A DNA stretch of 64,000 nucleotides from Ptiloglossa arizonensis (taxonomy: Eukaryota; Arthropoda; Insecta; Hymenoptera; Colletidae), in the NCBI RefSeq assembly GCF_051014685.1, contig NC_135055.1, positions 12,140,001 to 12,204,000 of the forward strand, in the 5' to 3' direction. This document shows, piece after piece, positions 11,780-23,873 of this stretch; positions within the stretch are counted from its first letter, which is position 1; each line of letters begins with the position of its first letter. The notes beneath the pieces were generated by a model. The model saw only the letters and a program-made list of their open reading frames with translations, searched no databases and had not been told where the DNA came from. A program made the translations under genes and the position numbers.

Positions 11780-12080
11780 GCGCAGAGTGTCGTACGATAC
11801 AGCAGGACAAAAATTTCGTAGAAAAAGTATTCGTTTCGAAAAAAGCAAGAGACAAGTATCGACGCTGGGATCGGCAGCGACCAACCGTGACGTTCGACGC
11901 GTTAAAGCGTCACGCCCTTCGATTCTCGAGCCGAGGTCCGAAAATACGGTGGCAAAATCAAATTTTCTCGAAGGAATAATCGGGCGGGAACACGAGACCG
12001 GTAGTTCCCATCGTCCTATCCCGGAGCAGCTCGTGTAAACGCGGATCGTTGCGAGCAGTTCCTCGCCACCGTGGCCCCGA
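11780..12080. other. GC-rich lead-in to island
   Basis: Start of a GC/CpG-rich block running to about 13600, probably promoter or untranslated-exon DNA. No coding frame is supported on either strand. Confidence 0.4.
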
Positions 12081-12170
12081 TGTGCGTGCCTGCGTGCCTG
12101 CCTGCGTGCATGCGTGCCTGCGTGCCTGCGTGCCTGCGTGCCTGCGTGCGTGCGTGCGTGCGTGCGTGCG
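12081..12170. repeat. (TGCC/TGCG)n microsatellite
   Basis: Alternating CGTGCCTG and CGTG units over about 90 bases. It creates spurious frames rich in Cys, Val and Arg on the + strand and His, Ala and Thr on the - strand. Confidence 0.95.
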
Positions 12171-12321
12171 ATGAGGATTCAGTCGGGATGAGTTCTCAGA
12201 AATGGCGTGCGGTATCATCCCGTTCCATCCTGCGCGCCGTCAGTTGCGTAGGTGATACAGACACGCACGCCGCCGCTACGCATCCACCTCGGGCCAGGGT
12301 CTGGCATGTGCGTGCCTGTGG

Positions 12322-12770
12322 GTGCAACGGGCACGTAGAAAGAGAAAGCATCGAGGAAAATCGAGCAAAAAGCTCGGGGGAAACGAAAAACGAGAAGGAG
12401 AAAAGAAAAGAAGGCGAAGAGGTGGAGAAAGAAGAAGAAGAAGTAGAAGAAGAAGAAGAAGACTGACGGGGAAGGGAGAAGGAGCAACATTGACGGCAGA
12501 GTTGGCAACACAGGTAAAAGAGGCCACCAGGTAGGTTCTGCCGTCAGTGGCGATGCAGGCGATGCGAACGAGAGGAAGGACTCTGAGAACGACGCAGCGA
12601 AGGTGGACTCGGAGGAGGTCGGAGGAGGCCGAAGGAGAACACCGCCAGAGCTGGAGGACGAGGAGTTGGAGGAGGAGGCGAAGGAGGAGGTGGAGGAGGA
12701 AGGCGAGCAGCCTGCCACGGGAGGTCGGGGGGAGGGAGGGGCGAGTAGAAGGGCAGCAATCTCGCGGTAA
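12322..12770. repeat. Purine-rich tract in GC island
   Basis: Long run dominated by GA, GAA and GGA words, including a (GAA)n block at 12427-12462. One + strand frame stays open for about 108 codons from 12446 to 12771 and reads as Glu/Asp/Arg-rich protein (for example ELEDEELEEEAKEEVEEE), but it has no ATG. GA-rich DNA gives such frames by chance, so I annotate the tract rather than a gene. Confidence 0.7.
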
Positions 12771-12829
12771 TCTAATTTCAGCGTGCGGAGGGTTCTAGGA
12801 ACGCGGCGTGACATTAGCGAACCACCTTC

Positions 12830-13600
12830 AGCATCGTCCGTTCGTTGGAGCGTCCTTGTCTCGCGCTCCGAGTCCCGTGTCCTCTCCTCTCGCTCCGTCC
12901 ACAACCACCGACCTCTGTCCTCTCTTATTCCACCTACCGCACCGTCGCTGCCCCCACCTCGTCCTCCTCTAACTCCGCTGGCTCTTACGCCGAGGGAGGC
13001 TATCTCCTCGTCTAGTTACCGACGCCGAATAAAGTGGTTCGACGTTTACGTCGACCCGGGCTAACGGGTAATCCCCTACCCGCCTCCACCGTCACCCTCT
13101 ACGCGCTCCCTGCCACCGGCCTCCACCTCGTCCCGCCCGTTGCCTCACCACCTCCATCTCGGACGATTTTCCGTTGCACCGCCGCGTGCATCCGCGAAAG
13201 GAGGCCCGAAGACGCGGTCTCGCGGCATCCGCGATCTGCCGCGCGATGGAATTCGCACCGACGGTCGAACAGGTGTACGCATTGGCGCCGATTTCGCAGC
13301 ATCCGTGTGCACGGATGGACCACGATCCCAACGTGGAACCTAGCTACGGGGATTAGAGGCGACTCGTTCCCTCGAGACGTTGCTACTACGGCTGGCGCAA
13401 CGCCGGGGACCCGATCGTCAGTTTTGCGCCGCGATCGCGGGAGTTACGCGGAATACGCCGCTGCGAGGAACCGTAACGTGGGATCGCGCACGCGTGCCGA
13501 GATTATGGGTGGTATTTGGTTAAAGGTCAGTACCACCGACCGATTAGGATCACTTAGACGCGGATACGCTTGATAAATGTTGCGTGCTGCCGCGCCGCGA
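12830..13600. other. Pyrimidine-rich half of the GC island
   Basis: CT/CCT-rich to about 13180, then mixed GC-rich DNA with overlapping open frames on both strands. A 36-codon ATG frame begins at 13245 (MEFAPTVEQVYALAP...) and ends at 13356. It is not recognised and lacks a donor, so I do not call it. Confidence 0.4.
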
Positions 13601-14730
13601 TGCGAATTGTTCTACACGCGTTTTTCAGAGAACGAATCCGCGCGAAATCTGTGGGATAGTTCCGTACGGTGGTTTTCTTTTTTATTTTTATTTTTTCTTT
13701 TTTTTTTTTTGCTCGACCAGTTCGGACGACCTTTCTACAAAGTGAACAATTTCTAATTTCTGGGCCCGAGGTACGCTACGAGAGTTGTTCCTGGTGTGCT
13801 TTTAAGACTCGACCGGCGTCGCTTTTGCTGGTTTACAAGTTGATAGTTTCATTCTGCGGGTTTTCAAAGTTTGTCGGTTCGAAAGGTTTTTTTTAAATAC
13901 GAACAAATTTCTGAGCTCGAGGTACACGGTTAGAATTATTTTAAGTGTGCTTTTAAGACTCGACTCGAGATAAATTTGAGAGTTTCCACGTTGATATTAT
14001 GGTTAAGATTTTTTTTCAAAGTTTATCGGTTCAGGATCCCTTTCCAGATAGCGAAAACTTTTCTGGGCCCGAGGTATCCGATGGAAAATGTTTCAAGTGT
14101 CATTTTAAAACTCGATTGGCGCCAAATCCACGAGTTTCTGCGTTTGGTAGTTTGATTAAGAAATTTTGCAAAGTTTATCGGTTCAGAAAACCTTTCCAAA
14201 TAGTGACCAAATTTCTGGGCCCGAGGTATCCGAGACAAAATGTTTCAAGTGTGATTTTAAAACTCGATTGCCGCCAAATCTGCGGGTTTCCAAGTTAATA
14301 GTTCGATTAAACGATTTTGAAAGTTTGTCGGAGGGTACTTAAAAAAATGTTAAATATTCTGGGCCCGAGTTAACCGACGCGAATTGTTCTAGGTGTTTAT
14401 TTAGGATTCGACTCGAGTGAAATCTGCGCAATAATTCGATACGCTGGTTTTCTGAAAGTTTTTAAGATACTCTCCTCCTAAACGATAGAAAAATTTCTGG
14501 CCCCGAGATAACCGATGCGAATTGTTCTAGGTATGTTTTTACGATATGACTCGGGGTAATCTACGGGATAGTTTGTTACGGTAATTTTATCAAACTTTTT
14601 AGATGGCTTCTCTAAAAGATAAAAAAATTTCCAAGCCTGTACTAAACGAGACGAATTATTCTAAATTTTTTGTTTCCCAAGATCCGATTCCAAGAGTCGA
14701 CCGACTTTTACGTCGATACGTTGATAGTTC
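13600..14730. repeat. Tandem array, ~150-bp unit, about seven copies
   Basis: The word TTCTGGGCCCGAGG or a close variant recurs at 13758, 13909, 14061, 14213, 14357, 14495 and 14628. Spacings are 151, 152, 152, 144, 138 and 133, with a truncated unit before the first. Each unit also has TTTTAA(G/A)ACTCGA about 45 bases on and AAAGTTT(A/G)TCGG near its end. Central copies are most alike and the right-hand ones shorten progressively. No common reading frame. Confidence 0.9.
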
Positions 14731-15031
14731 GGTATAGTGATTTTAAAGAAGAAAGTAAATTGTTGCAAATGAAATGACCGAATATTTAATGCAACTTTCC
14801 ATGGCTGTATTTATACCCAAAATAATATAATAACTAGCATAGGTACATAGTTTACATCTTCCAATAAAAATTTACCAAACTGAAAACAAAACGATCGACG
14901 ATCCACTGAACGACAGATTGTATTACAGTCTCAAGTATACTTTTGTTAAATTATTCTCAAACGGTATATAATCTCTTAAACAGTTCAGAAAAATATAAGA
15001 AAGTATGAAAATGAAATTGTAGCTCTACAAA
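14731..15031. other. AT-rich non-coding stretch
   Basis: No frame or repeat of note. Confidence 0.6.
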
Positions 15032-15081
15032 AGGTTGTTCAATAAGTTTCATCGAACCACAAAATTCATTGAACAACCTAG
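15032..15081. mobile_element. Solo mariner-end palindrome
   Basis: AGGTTGTTCAATAAGTTTC and, after about a dozen bases, ATTCATTGAACAACCT. This is the two inverted ends of the 47520-type element brought together with almost no interior. It could be an extreme deletion derivative or one arm of a nested element. Confidence 0.75.
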
Positions 15082-16640
15082 TCCCTGATCTATCCAAAGT
15101 GGACGCTTGTATTACTCCAGTTATTCAACAATCTCGAACATTTTGGTTAGAAGATCATCCACCTTCTTCAGTTCATTTATAGGAAATTTTTCAATAATTT
15201 TATCGATCGTTCTATACCTCCAAATTTTTCAACAGATTTCCCAACGTCCTGCAACGCGACCAAACAGAAAATGCAACGCTTCAATAACGAGATGAGAAAA
15301 CTGAGGGAATAGGCTCGTAAAAATGGCGAACTATCGCGTAAATCTCTGCAGCAGGGTTAGATAATGCCGATTAGGCGGATGAGCCTCGGGAGAATTTATG
15401 TGCCCTGATCTAGAAGCTGGATTCCCTGAATGCAGACGCTAGACTTTGCATTTCCTGATCGGTTGCTCCTCTTCCATCTGACGTTTCCAGACGTGTCGCC
15501 GTCCATTAAGAGATACACGGGTCATATTGACCGTAGCGTACACATTTTCTTATGTCAATTACGTGGCGTCTTTTGCATCGTGATTCAAGTGTTTGCTCAG
15601 TTACTTGCTTTTACGGCCGATGCTCATCGACGATATCGTTGATTATCGAGGAACTGGTTAGTCATTTACCAGCAGAGAAAAAAAGTCTCGCTGCGTTGAA
15701 TCTTGATCGTCGCGTTACCGCGTTCATTTCGATTAAGATTTGCGTGGAAAATTTCGGTTCGCGGTTACGTTTATCGATGGAAGTTACGAGCCTGGTCTTG
15801 GCAATCCACGTGCAGGTTTCTTACGATAAACGGAAGTCTAGAAGAAGAAGTGTAGCAGCCACAATTACGAAGATCGTTGAAGTTACAAGAAGAGATACCG
15901 AGAAACAGCACTTCGACCATTTTGGATTCGATTCTTTCGCGAAGTTTATCCAGAAACGTTTATCGAAACGCTTGATAAAATTCTCGATAATGCGATTAAC
16001 GTTGCTCAGTCTACGATTTAAACGTATTATTTATACGATATGAAACTTGCGAACAAATTTTCGTACAATCACGAATATTTGGTTTCATCGCGGGGTACGT
16101 CGATCTTCCAGATTAGGTTAAGTCGTTGATGGATCTTTTACAATCATTTTCGCGGTGAAATATTTTGCAAAATTTCATCTTCCTTTTGTCGATTTGTTGT
16201 TGTTTGCTTCCATAAACTGCGATATCCTAATGTGCCTTAAATAATTCCAAAGAAGGCATAAAAAGTAATGTAATATAGCATATAAATTCTTAGTTTTCTA
16301 ATTGGACAAGTGTGTATTTTCTTCTTCAAAATCGATTCTGAGATCAAATTTAGTTAAACTAATTGTTCCGTAATTTTCAGTGTACCACTCTTTGAACTCC
16401 GTGTTGTACAATACCGTATTGCAGTGAGCTTTTTTTAAAAGAGTACCAATTAAAAAGTATTCTATTTTCTTTCGATTATCTTTAATTAAAACGACCTGAA
16501 ACTACCCAACCCGAGTAAATAATGTTGCACCTAGGGACTAAACTAAATGCTCCGTGTAAGTAAAATACACATAAATTATGTACACTGATAACCACACGGA
16601 GCTGAGGGCACGGACACAAATGACTACCGGTGGTCACGTC
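15082..16640. other. Non-coding stretch, gene not supported
   Basis: 15300-15900 is GC-balanced and carries one ATG-initiated + strand frame of 163 codons (15552-16043) without a recognised motif. Its tail is a typical chance mix of Lys, Arg, Leu and Ile. The remainder is AT-rich. Confidence 0.45.
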
Positions 16641-16860
16641 TTCTAGACGTGGAATGAAATGTCCTGTAGCGAGTACACGGGATTCGCAGCGTTAATAACT
16701 CGAAAGAAGAAATTTTCTCGTCGATGTTAAATAATTTTACTTTCTCGCGTATTTGCTTTTACCTCGCTGTACGCGGTGTTTAGAAAATCTTCCGTGTGAC
16801 AATATACAGGACGTACCGTGTTAATAAATAGAAAGGGAGCGTTAATAAATAGAAGATTTG

Positions 16861-17640
16861 TCAATTTAGGAAAAGTGAATTAATATTGGACACTTTTTCT
16901 TCCTTAGTCGCTTTTGTCTCACCTCTGCGAGATCCACGCGACAACGACGACGAATAAAATGCACTTATTTCGCTACCAAGCGAAGCGAGGTTGTCGAATA
17001 TATTTCAACTAGTAGGGTACACAAACAAACGGGGTTACACATATAAACGAACAAAAAGAAAACAATTGATCAATTTAGAAATAATTCGATCAATATTGGA
17101 CACTTTAGGTACTCGAACGTGATAGTTGCAACAAATAAGATGCAGTTAGTTCGCTAACGAGTAGAACGAGGTTACCAAACAAATTTCCAACTTCCTCGAA
17201 CAAAAAGTTCTCCCCACCAGGTTGTACACAAAGCTCCATGAGTAAACGAACAACGAAAATATTTATCAATTTAGAAATAATTCGATCAATATAGACACTT
17301 TCCCTTCCTCGGGTACTCTCACAGTCGTAAGCTCTTGTACGTGACAACCTCGACAAATAAACTACAATTATTTCGCTACCAGGCAGACTGAGGTTGCCAA
17401 ACGTATTCCCAACTTCTTCGAGCAAATAACTCCCCCTACCAGAGTGTACGCAAAACTCCACGTGTAAATGAACAAGGAAAAATATTGATCGATTTAGAAC
17501 TAATTCGATCAACATCGAACGCTTTGCCTAGCCCGCTTTGTCACTCTCACCTTCGCGAGGTCTCCTGTGCTATGACTGCAACGAATAAACTCCAGTCGTT
17601 ACGTTAGCAGACCGGGTAAGATCGCTAATGACTCTCCCCT
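16861..17640. repeat. Tandem array, ~196-223-bp unit, four copies
   Basis: The word TCAATTTAGAA, followed by AATTCGATCAATAT and a CACTTT-like word, recurs at 16861 (diverged), 17070, 17266 and 17489. Units share AACGAGGTTACCAAAC-like and CTCCCCACCAGG-like segments. A smaller direct duplication of CGTTAATAAATAGAA at 16820-16855 sits just upstream. Confidence 0.85.
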
Positions 17641-17823
17641 CGACACCAGGGGGACCTGAATGTCCGTAGCGAGCAACTATCGGCAAATCGTTTCCCCGGA
17701 ATCGTTAATTCGTCGCAATCGAGCGGAAGAAATTAGTTCTGGGAACCCGTTGGACGCCCGATGCGCGCTGCTCTCCAGACTCGTGGCAGCCAGGCTCGTT
17801 GCGTAACGCGGATGAACGTCGCT

Positions 17824-17970
17824 CCGAAAAAGAAAGAAGAAAAAACAAAAACAAAATAGAAAACAAGAAAAGAAGAAAGAAAGAAGATGGTCCATGGTGG
17901 GGGGAACCGTCGAGGGGAATACGCGCGCGGCGCGGGCGGAAGAAAAGGGGGGAAGCTTGGCAGAAGTCGG
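17824..17970. repeat. Purine-rich tract
   Basis: Nearly uninterrupted A/G run, then GGAAGAAAAGGGGGGAAG-type words. Forms the left half of a GC island whose right half is the CT tract at 18325. Confidence 0.85.
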
Positions 17971-18324
17971 AGGAACCCGAGGACTCGTCTCTAAGGATTA
18001 TTAATGCAGAGTTAAGGGGGGCTACGCGACTTATCGTTAGGAGCCGCGTGTCTCTTCGATGCCTCGGCCGTTTCTGCCGTGCCGGAGGTTCACGATTCTC
18101 GCGTGACCCGTGAACTCTCGCACGTAACGAGATCTCTCCCCCGCCTGGCGTCTCGGCGACCAACACCAACGTGCACCAACGCGGGGCGTTCGTACACGCG
18201 AGATCGGGCACCGCGGTGCCGTGCAGTGCCGTACCGAGCCGCCCTCGGTGCCCGACGCTCCGGACTCGTTCCGTGGAAGCACGCCTCGCTCGCCTCGGGC
18301 CCTAATAAATTACCCCCCTTGCGT

Positions 18325-18561
18325 CTCTCTCACTCTCTTTCTCTCTCTCTGTGTCCCTTTCACTCACTCACTCTCTCTGTCTCTTTCACTCTCTTTCTTT
18401 CTCTCTCTATCTCTTTCACTCTCTTTCTTTCTCTCTCTTTCTCTCTGTCTCTTTCACTCTTTCTCTTTCTCTCTCTGTCTCTTTCACGCTTTCTCTCTTT
18501 CTTTCTTTCTCTGTCTCTTTCACTCACTCTCTTTCTCTCTCTGTCTCTTTCTCTCTGTCTC
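18325..18561. repeat. Long (CT)n / CTTT microsatellite
   Basis: About 235 bases of CTCTCT, CTTTCA and CTGTCTCT words. The complementary strand is GAGA-rich, so it offers many GAGA-factor/CLAMP-type words. That is known for insect promoters and only inferred here. All long Ser/Leu/Phe frames across it are artefacts. Confidence 0.95.
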
Positions 18562-18788
18562 GCGCTTCCCTGGACCTCAGACCGACCATTTCAACTCCTG
18601 CGCCACGGCGTACGTGCGAGACTCTCCCCGCCTCCGCCTCCATCTGCCTACCTAACGTGTACCGACGTATATGCACCGACGCCGCCGATTGAATTGCTGC
18701 GACGATACGTGTGCGTTCCGCGTCTCTGTTCTGCTTCTCTTTCCCGTCTCTCTCTTTTATTTTGATTTCCCTGCCATTCTCGTTTCAG

Positions 18789-19067
18789 CTCGTCCTCCGA
18801 CCGAGGATTCGACGACGGCGACGGCACTTAGATCCGTTCCGGGACTGGGACCTTATCCGCGGTGTTCATTTATTTATTTTTCTATTGTAATTTATGAAAC
18901 AACATCGAAGGAAATTTCCTATTCGTTCGTTATCGTTCCGCACCGGTGGTAACGGACGTTGACATTGTCGTCGTGTACAGTGATCGGACGTTGATCAGGG
19001 TACAAGTGCGTTCGATATTAGAGCTCCCGGTCCTGAAAGTTGCTTATAGAGTGTATCTCGGAGAAAT
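18789..19067 (+). CDS. Candidate exon ending ATG|GTAAGT (tentative)
   Basis: A reasonable acceptor (T-rich tract, TTCTCGTTTCAG, ending 18788) and a perfect donor GTAAGT at 19068 bracket 279 bases. In the last third one frame is open for about 56 codons and ends LELPVLKVAYRVYLGEM just before the donor. It is closed by a stop near 18893, so either a later acceptor is used or the exon is 5' untranslated with its first ATG at the very end. It lies immediately downstream of the GC island and CT tract, the expected place for an early exon. No product is recognised and chance is a real alternative. Confidence 0.22.
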
Positions 19068-19068
19068 G

Positions 19069-20428
19069 GTAAGTCAGAAGCTGCAGGGATGTATCGTACT
19101 TTTGTATGTGAATTGTAGGAATCTTCTCGTGTGAAAAATGTTAAATTTGTAATTATTTGTCAGATTATTGCAGCAGTGTTATTATGTAAACAGAAGCTGC
19201 CGTATAAAAGTGAAATATGTACGATTGAAATAACGTTTAGCATAAATTAGTCAGAAGTCGCGGTTTATGAATGTGTGAAAGGATTACAATATTCATCGAA
19301 AGTAAAGCTGTAAAAGATTCTCGTAACATTTGCAAAAGCATGTGCACGATGTTTCTGCTTAAAAATATTTATAAAAAGATCTTGCACGTATTTGTCGAAT
19401 GCATTGCGATCTATACAGAATTGAGGATCCTTGATAAAATTTACGATGCTGTAAACAAGAGGCAGTGCCATTTTTGAGATCGTCGTTCACGTCTCCATTC
19501 GTGTGTTTCACAAAGATTAGAGAATGATTGGAAAATATCAGAAGTTATAATGATACAAGATTCGGACGTCTAGGGAAATCAGTAAGCAGTGTTTTTAAGG
19601 ATAACAAGTCGTTCGATCAAGATGAGTAGATTACACGAAATTAAATACTCAAGATAGATTTTCAAGAAAAAATATATTCCACTGAATATGTCAAAATTTA
19701 CACAACTGTCCAATGACTTATCAAATAGAATTTGAAACTGAAACGCACTTGATATAACGGACGAATATCGATCTAGATATATAATTCTGACTTAGAGGTA
19801 GAATGTTGATTCTACAGGGGTTGTTTAAGTTAAAAACAAAAATTACAGTAGAAAGAGTGACAGAATAAGGTAAAGAGACGCAAGTCATGGTTCACTGACT
19901 CTCCTATGAATCTTGTCTCAGAATTGCATCCTGAGCAGAACTTGATTCAGGAGTACGCTAAGTAGACAATAAAATATTATATACGGTAGATTTGCAAGTT
20001 CTTTCGAAATTAATGTGTTCACATCGCAAGACAACGCCAAAATAATGCCAGAGATGGTTCAAACAATTTCTGTCGCGACACCACGTTATCAGAGAAGAGC
20101 TTGAGGCTTGGTTAGACCTGTAGTAACCGAACGAAGACACTTTACAAACTATTGTCAATCAAAATCTGTAAACGTTAAATAATCGACGCGGAAAATGAAC
20201 TTTGCTCATTCCGTGATTCATCATCCTTTGAAAAATCTTGGAGAGACTTTTAAATATAGTCGAAAGGTATCTCATAGGCTATCAGCAATTAACCGTCACG
20301 AAGGGACGAGTGTGTGCTCAACTCTTCTTTCTGGACTGAGAAATTAGTCTCTGGAATGATTGAGAAGAACACGTACAAGGTTATTGTATCGTGTTCCGTG
20401 AAATATCTTGGTAAAATGACGTTTTAAG
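19069..20428. other. AT-rich non-coding stretch
   Basis: No gene, repeat or RNA recognised. If the candidate exon at 18789-19067 is real, this is intron. Confidence 0.5.
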
Positions 20429-20581
20429 AAAATACTCTTCCACTGGAACAGATCGGTAAGCTGACGTTTAATACTCCAAGTTTAGAGTCTCCAAGTTTTA
20501 GTGTTTCCACGAACATAGAACTGTTTTGGACTCTGAACGATTCTTGGATTTGTTTGCAAATTGAAGACAATATCTTCCCAA
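20429..20581 (+). CDS. Possible internal exon (weak)
   Basis: Fifty-one codons are open between a stop at 20425 and a perfect donor GTAAGT at 20582. The frame contains KLTFNTPSLESPSFSVSTN and LNDSWICLQIEDN and has no Met. The upstream acceptor (GTTTTAAG) is poor. An alternative acceptor is AACAG near 20451. Amino-acid composition is balanced for an AT-rich region, but frames of this length ending at a donor-like word are expected once or twice by chance in a window this size. Confidence 0.17.
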
Positions 20582-21340
20582 GTAAGTACACCCTGTTTTC
20601 ATTTTTCCGTTTCTCGTGCTCCTCTCCCGACTCACTCTTTGCGCGTTACCTATCTTAGAAGTGGTTTCCCAGCTGTTTATTTCGTTTCTATTTTCGCGTA
20701 TCTAGCTTACGGCAAGTGTGTTTCCCTTAAGACGTATGCACTCTATGCATATCCCGCTCCTACCTCCCGTTCACCCCCTCCCTACCAAGCCTTCGTTTCA
20801 TAGTTTTTCTATCTCTCATATTTCTCCGCTGCTTCGTTTCATTTTCCCTCCCTCGTATACGTTTGTTTCTTTTATCTACGCGTCTAGATATCTTCGAGCC
20901 AAGTGTATTTTCTTCTGGCAAACGTTGCTGGATATTTTCGAAAGTAGAGCCTTGCCAAAAATCCTCGAACACGGGGACGCAGTCGAATTAAATGTTGTCC
21001 AGAGGGCAGTCTGCGGATAAAGGATTTAACGTCGAACGATAACGTTCCAGAATTAATAAACGTTTAGGCGTATGGGGCGCAGGACGACGCGAAGGAAGCA
21101 GAAACGTTTCAACGAATGTGCCAGTGAATATCGTGGTTGAAACGTGAACTCGTTTAACGACCGAAAAGAATTCGTTTCTTTGTAAAAAAAAAAAAAAAGT
21201 TTAAAGTATGATACGAAATTTTTCAAAAGAATGAAGAGAATATATGCTACACAACTACCACAATCCATAATTACTAGTGTCCATTTGTCTACACTGACAG
21301 CTGCCAGTCCTGTGACTCTTCGTTAGTAAGTAAATTTTAG
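20582..21340. other. Non-coding stretch
   Basis: 20590-20890 is CT-rich with short overlapping frames. A 15-base A run lies near 21184. Nothing recognised. Confidence 0.5.
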
Positions 21341-21355
21341 ATAGACTATTCGTGG

Positions 21356-21414
21356 TTAGTCTAAAGGTTATTTAACTATTCCAATTGAATAGACTAAAAT
21401 AACTTTAGTTTAGT
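21356..21414. repeat. Imperfect hairpin, about 25-bp arms
   Basis: AGTCTAAAGGTTATTTAAC and CTATTC face GAATAGACTAAAATAAC and TTTAG across a five-base loop. The size is compatible with a microRNA precursor or a miniature inverted repeat, but the arm does not match any insect microRNA I recall. Confidence 0.4.
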
Positions 21415-21429
21415 AATAATACCAACTAT

Positions 21430-23873
21430 TGCCTCGAACCGAATATATCCACGCTGACCGAAAACTTTGACTGCATTATTCGAATCATTGGTTACCAAAC
21501 CCGATCCATACATCGACACACAATTCTCTAAACCGTGTCCCACGTTATCGTTCGTATCTCCAGTTCAGAGACTCTTGGATCTTCGAAATCTGCGTATTAA
21601 AAGTTAATATACCGCAGCCGGCCAATCTCCATACGAACATTATACGTATGTCTCTATCTTTCTACTTAGAAAACTCACAAATCTTTATCCAACTATCTCT
21701 AGTGGTAATTGCTATACCCGTTCGTTGCACGAGCTTCCCTATCGAATGAATCTACGCGTTTCACACTGGAAAATTATTACTGAATGGTAAGTAATGGATA
21801 AAAATTTCATGCCAGTAGAAAATAAAATTATCCTAACGATGCGGGGCAAATAGCGAGGAAGCGAAGGCTACATAAATTTAAAGGTATTCTTACTTTGATC
21901 GCGATCGAGTTGTTTAAGAAAAAAGCAAGTCGGCCTTTATTAAATTCGAAACGAGAGTCCATCGAATCACCGGGTGCTCAGGCTCGTTAACCACCGCGGA
22001 TAGTAACCGTCAGTTCCTTGCGGGCTGAGTTTACTCGAGGGTCCCTTGTCCTAGAAACGTTCTTAGCAGGAGATTCAAACTTTTCAGTCACGGCCTTCTT
22101 CGGTTGACTTGTAATAAGCTGATCGCACGCTCCACTTTCTGAGTGCCACGACACTTTTTTTTTTGCCTCCCCCCCTTCGTTTTAAACGAAACTTCGATAT
22201 CGATGGAATCGACGAACGATATTGTACTTGTCCAACTTTCGACGATTGTCCAACTTCGGCTATTAAAATTTTTCGAAGCAAGTTTCACATTCTGTTTCCG
22301 AGTGGCACAAGCACATTGTTTCTGATCATGGATGGTAATTTGCCTCGATCGGTGTTCTTGGTAGGTTTCTTTCAGGTATGTTTCTTTTCTCACTTGTATC
22401 GACAGAGTAATAACAGTGCGAACAATTAACGATAGGACGGTACGATACTTTGTCATTTTATTCGTTTCGAACAGAATTTACTCGACGCTTCTTCTTTCGT
22501 CGAGCTGTTTAAAAATTCGAAGAGTACAAGTACGATTGCGATCAAACATTGCGGAATATTAATTAAAATAAGTGTATTAAAAGAGGTTTAGAACCAAAGA
22601 CTGTCACGACTCTTAGTAACTATTTTTATCAATGCGTATGTGAGATCTAGTTATGTAAGTGTAACGAGACTTTCTATGGACTTAGAACATCATACGGAAG
22701 CATCGTTAACGAGTGACTTTCGTTGACCTTGAATGACCTTGGACCAAAGGTTATTAAACTCCACCATAAGCGCTATGAAGTATTATGTAATAGAGCCAAA
22801 GTGACCTTTATTTATTCTCGAAAGCTTCGTCTAGTGTGAAAATATTTTCATCGTACAATACTTCGAACAAAACAATATAACGGTACATTTAATATTTTCT
22901 TAAAAATTCCGATACTGGAAGAAATATTTCACTGTTTGATTTTCTTCATTTCATTATATTATCATCTATTAGGTAATTACTATTTTTACTCATTTGCATT
23001 TTATAGAATAGGAAAGGTTAACGATTACGCAACGAACCGAATAAGAAATTAACAATTGTCTCGTGGAGTAAAATTCAATTAGTCATTTGCAACAATTACG
23101 TTAAGTATCGATGCTTGCGAAAAGATTTATTTCTCTATGCACTAATTGGTACAATTGAATACTCAATTAATTCTCTTGTAAATTCCGTTGGAAAATTGTT
23201 GTGCTCCTTAAGGAACAGCAAAACAATATCTTCCACAGTAAGAAAAAACAATACATTGTAAAATTTCATAACGTGTCTTCTCCTTTTCTACGAACATTTG
23301 CATACAATCGACGCACCATTTTTCCTTTCAAAGTTTTCCATCGCCAGTAAACACTTCTTATAAGTGTTATACCTTCAAAGTCAGCCATTACAATTAACCT
23401 ATTTTAAAACTGCATACTGAGCACTGCACTTACATGTCGTACACAATTGCTAAAGTACCTCCAACCTCAAAAAAAAAATTGATATTTCCTATTAAACAAA
23501 GTATTCTCGAACGAAGCGTAAATAGAGCGAACGAATAAATTTTGTAGCACTAATAATTTGATATCTAACGGGTTGAATTTACGCCGTGAGACTCGTTCAG
23601 ACTTATTACCAATTCGTTGTAAAATTTACCGCGCAGCGTCGCGTCTGTGTTATCCTCGTAACCGAGGTCCGGCTCTGGTCCAGTTTTCCAAACTCGAGTC
23701 ACCGCGGATCGATTCCTACGTAACAAACCATCTACTAAATAAACTGGACGTCTCCCAAATGAATAACGATGTTCTCCAGGGTGAGCAACCGCACTTCGGT
23801 GACGCATCGGGGGCAAAAAAGTATGTTCGAACGAAACAATTCAAACTGTTCGGTATCAGCGGCGCGTTAAATC
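21430..23873. other. AT-rich non-coding stretch
   Basis: Frames of 60-120 codons at 22084-22456 and 23558-23881 overlap on both strands and carry no known motif. No repeats of note. Confidence 0.5.

Noticed and set aside
12215..12904. A 229-codon minus frame rich in Ser, Pro, Phe and Leu
   Set aside because: Reverse reading of a GA-rich tract. Composition is an artefact.
15552..16043. A 163-codon + frame starting with ATG
   Set aside because: About ten frames of more than 130 codons are expected by chance at this size. No motif, no splice signals, and neighbours give no support.
18079..18765. Long Ser/Leu/Phe-rich + frames
   Set aside because: Produced by the CT microsatellite in all three frames.
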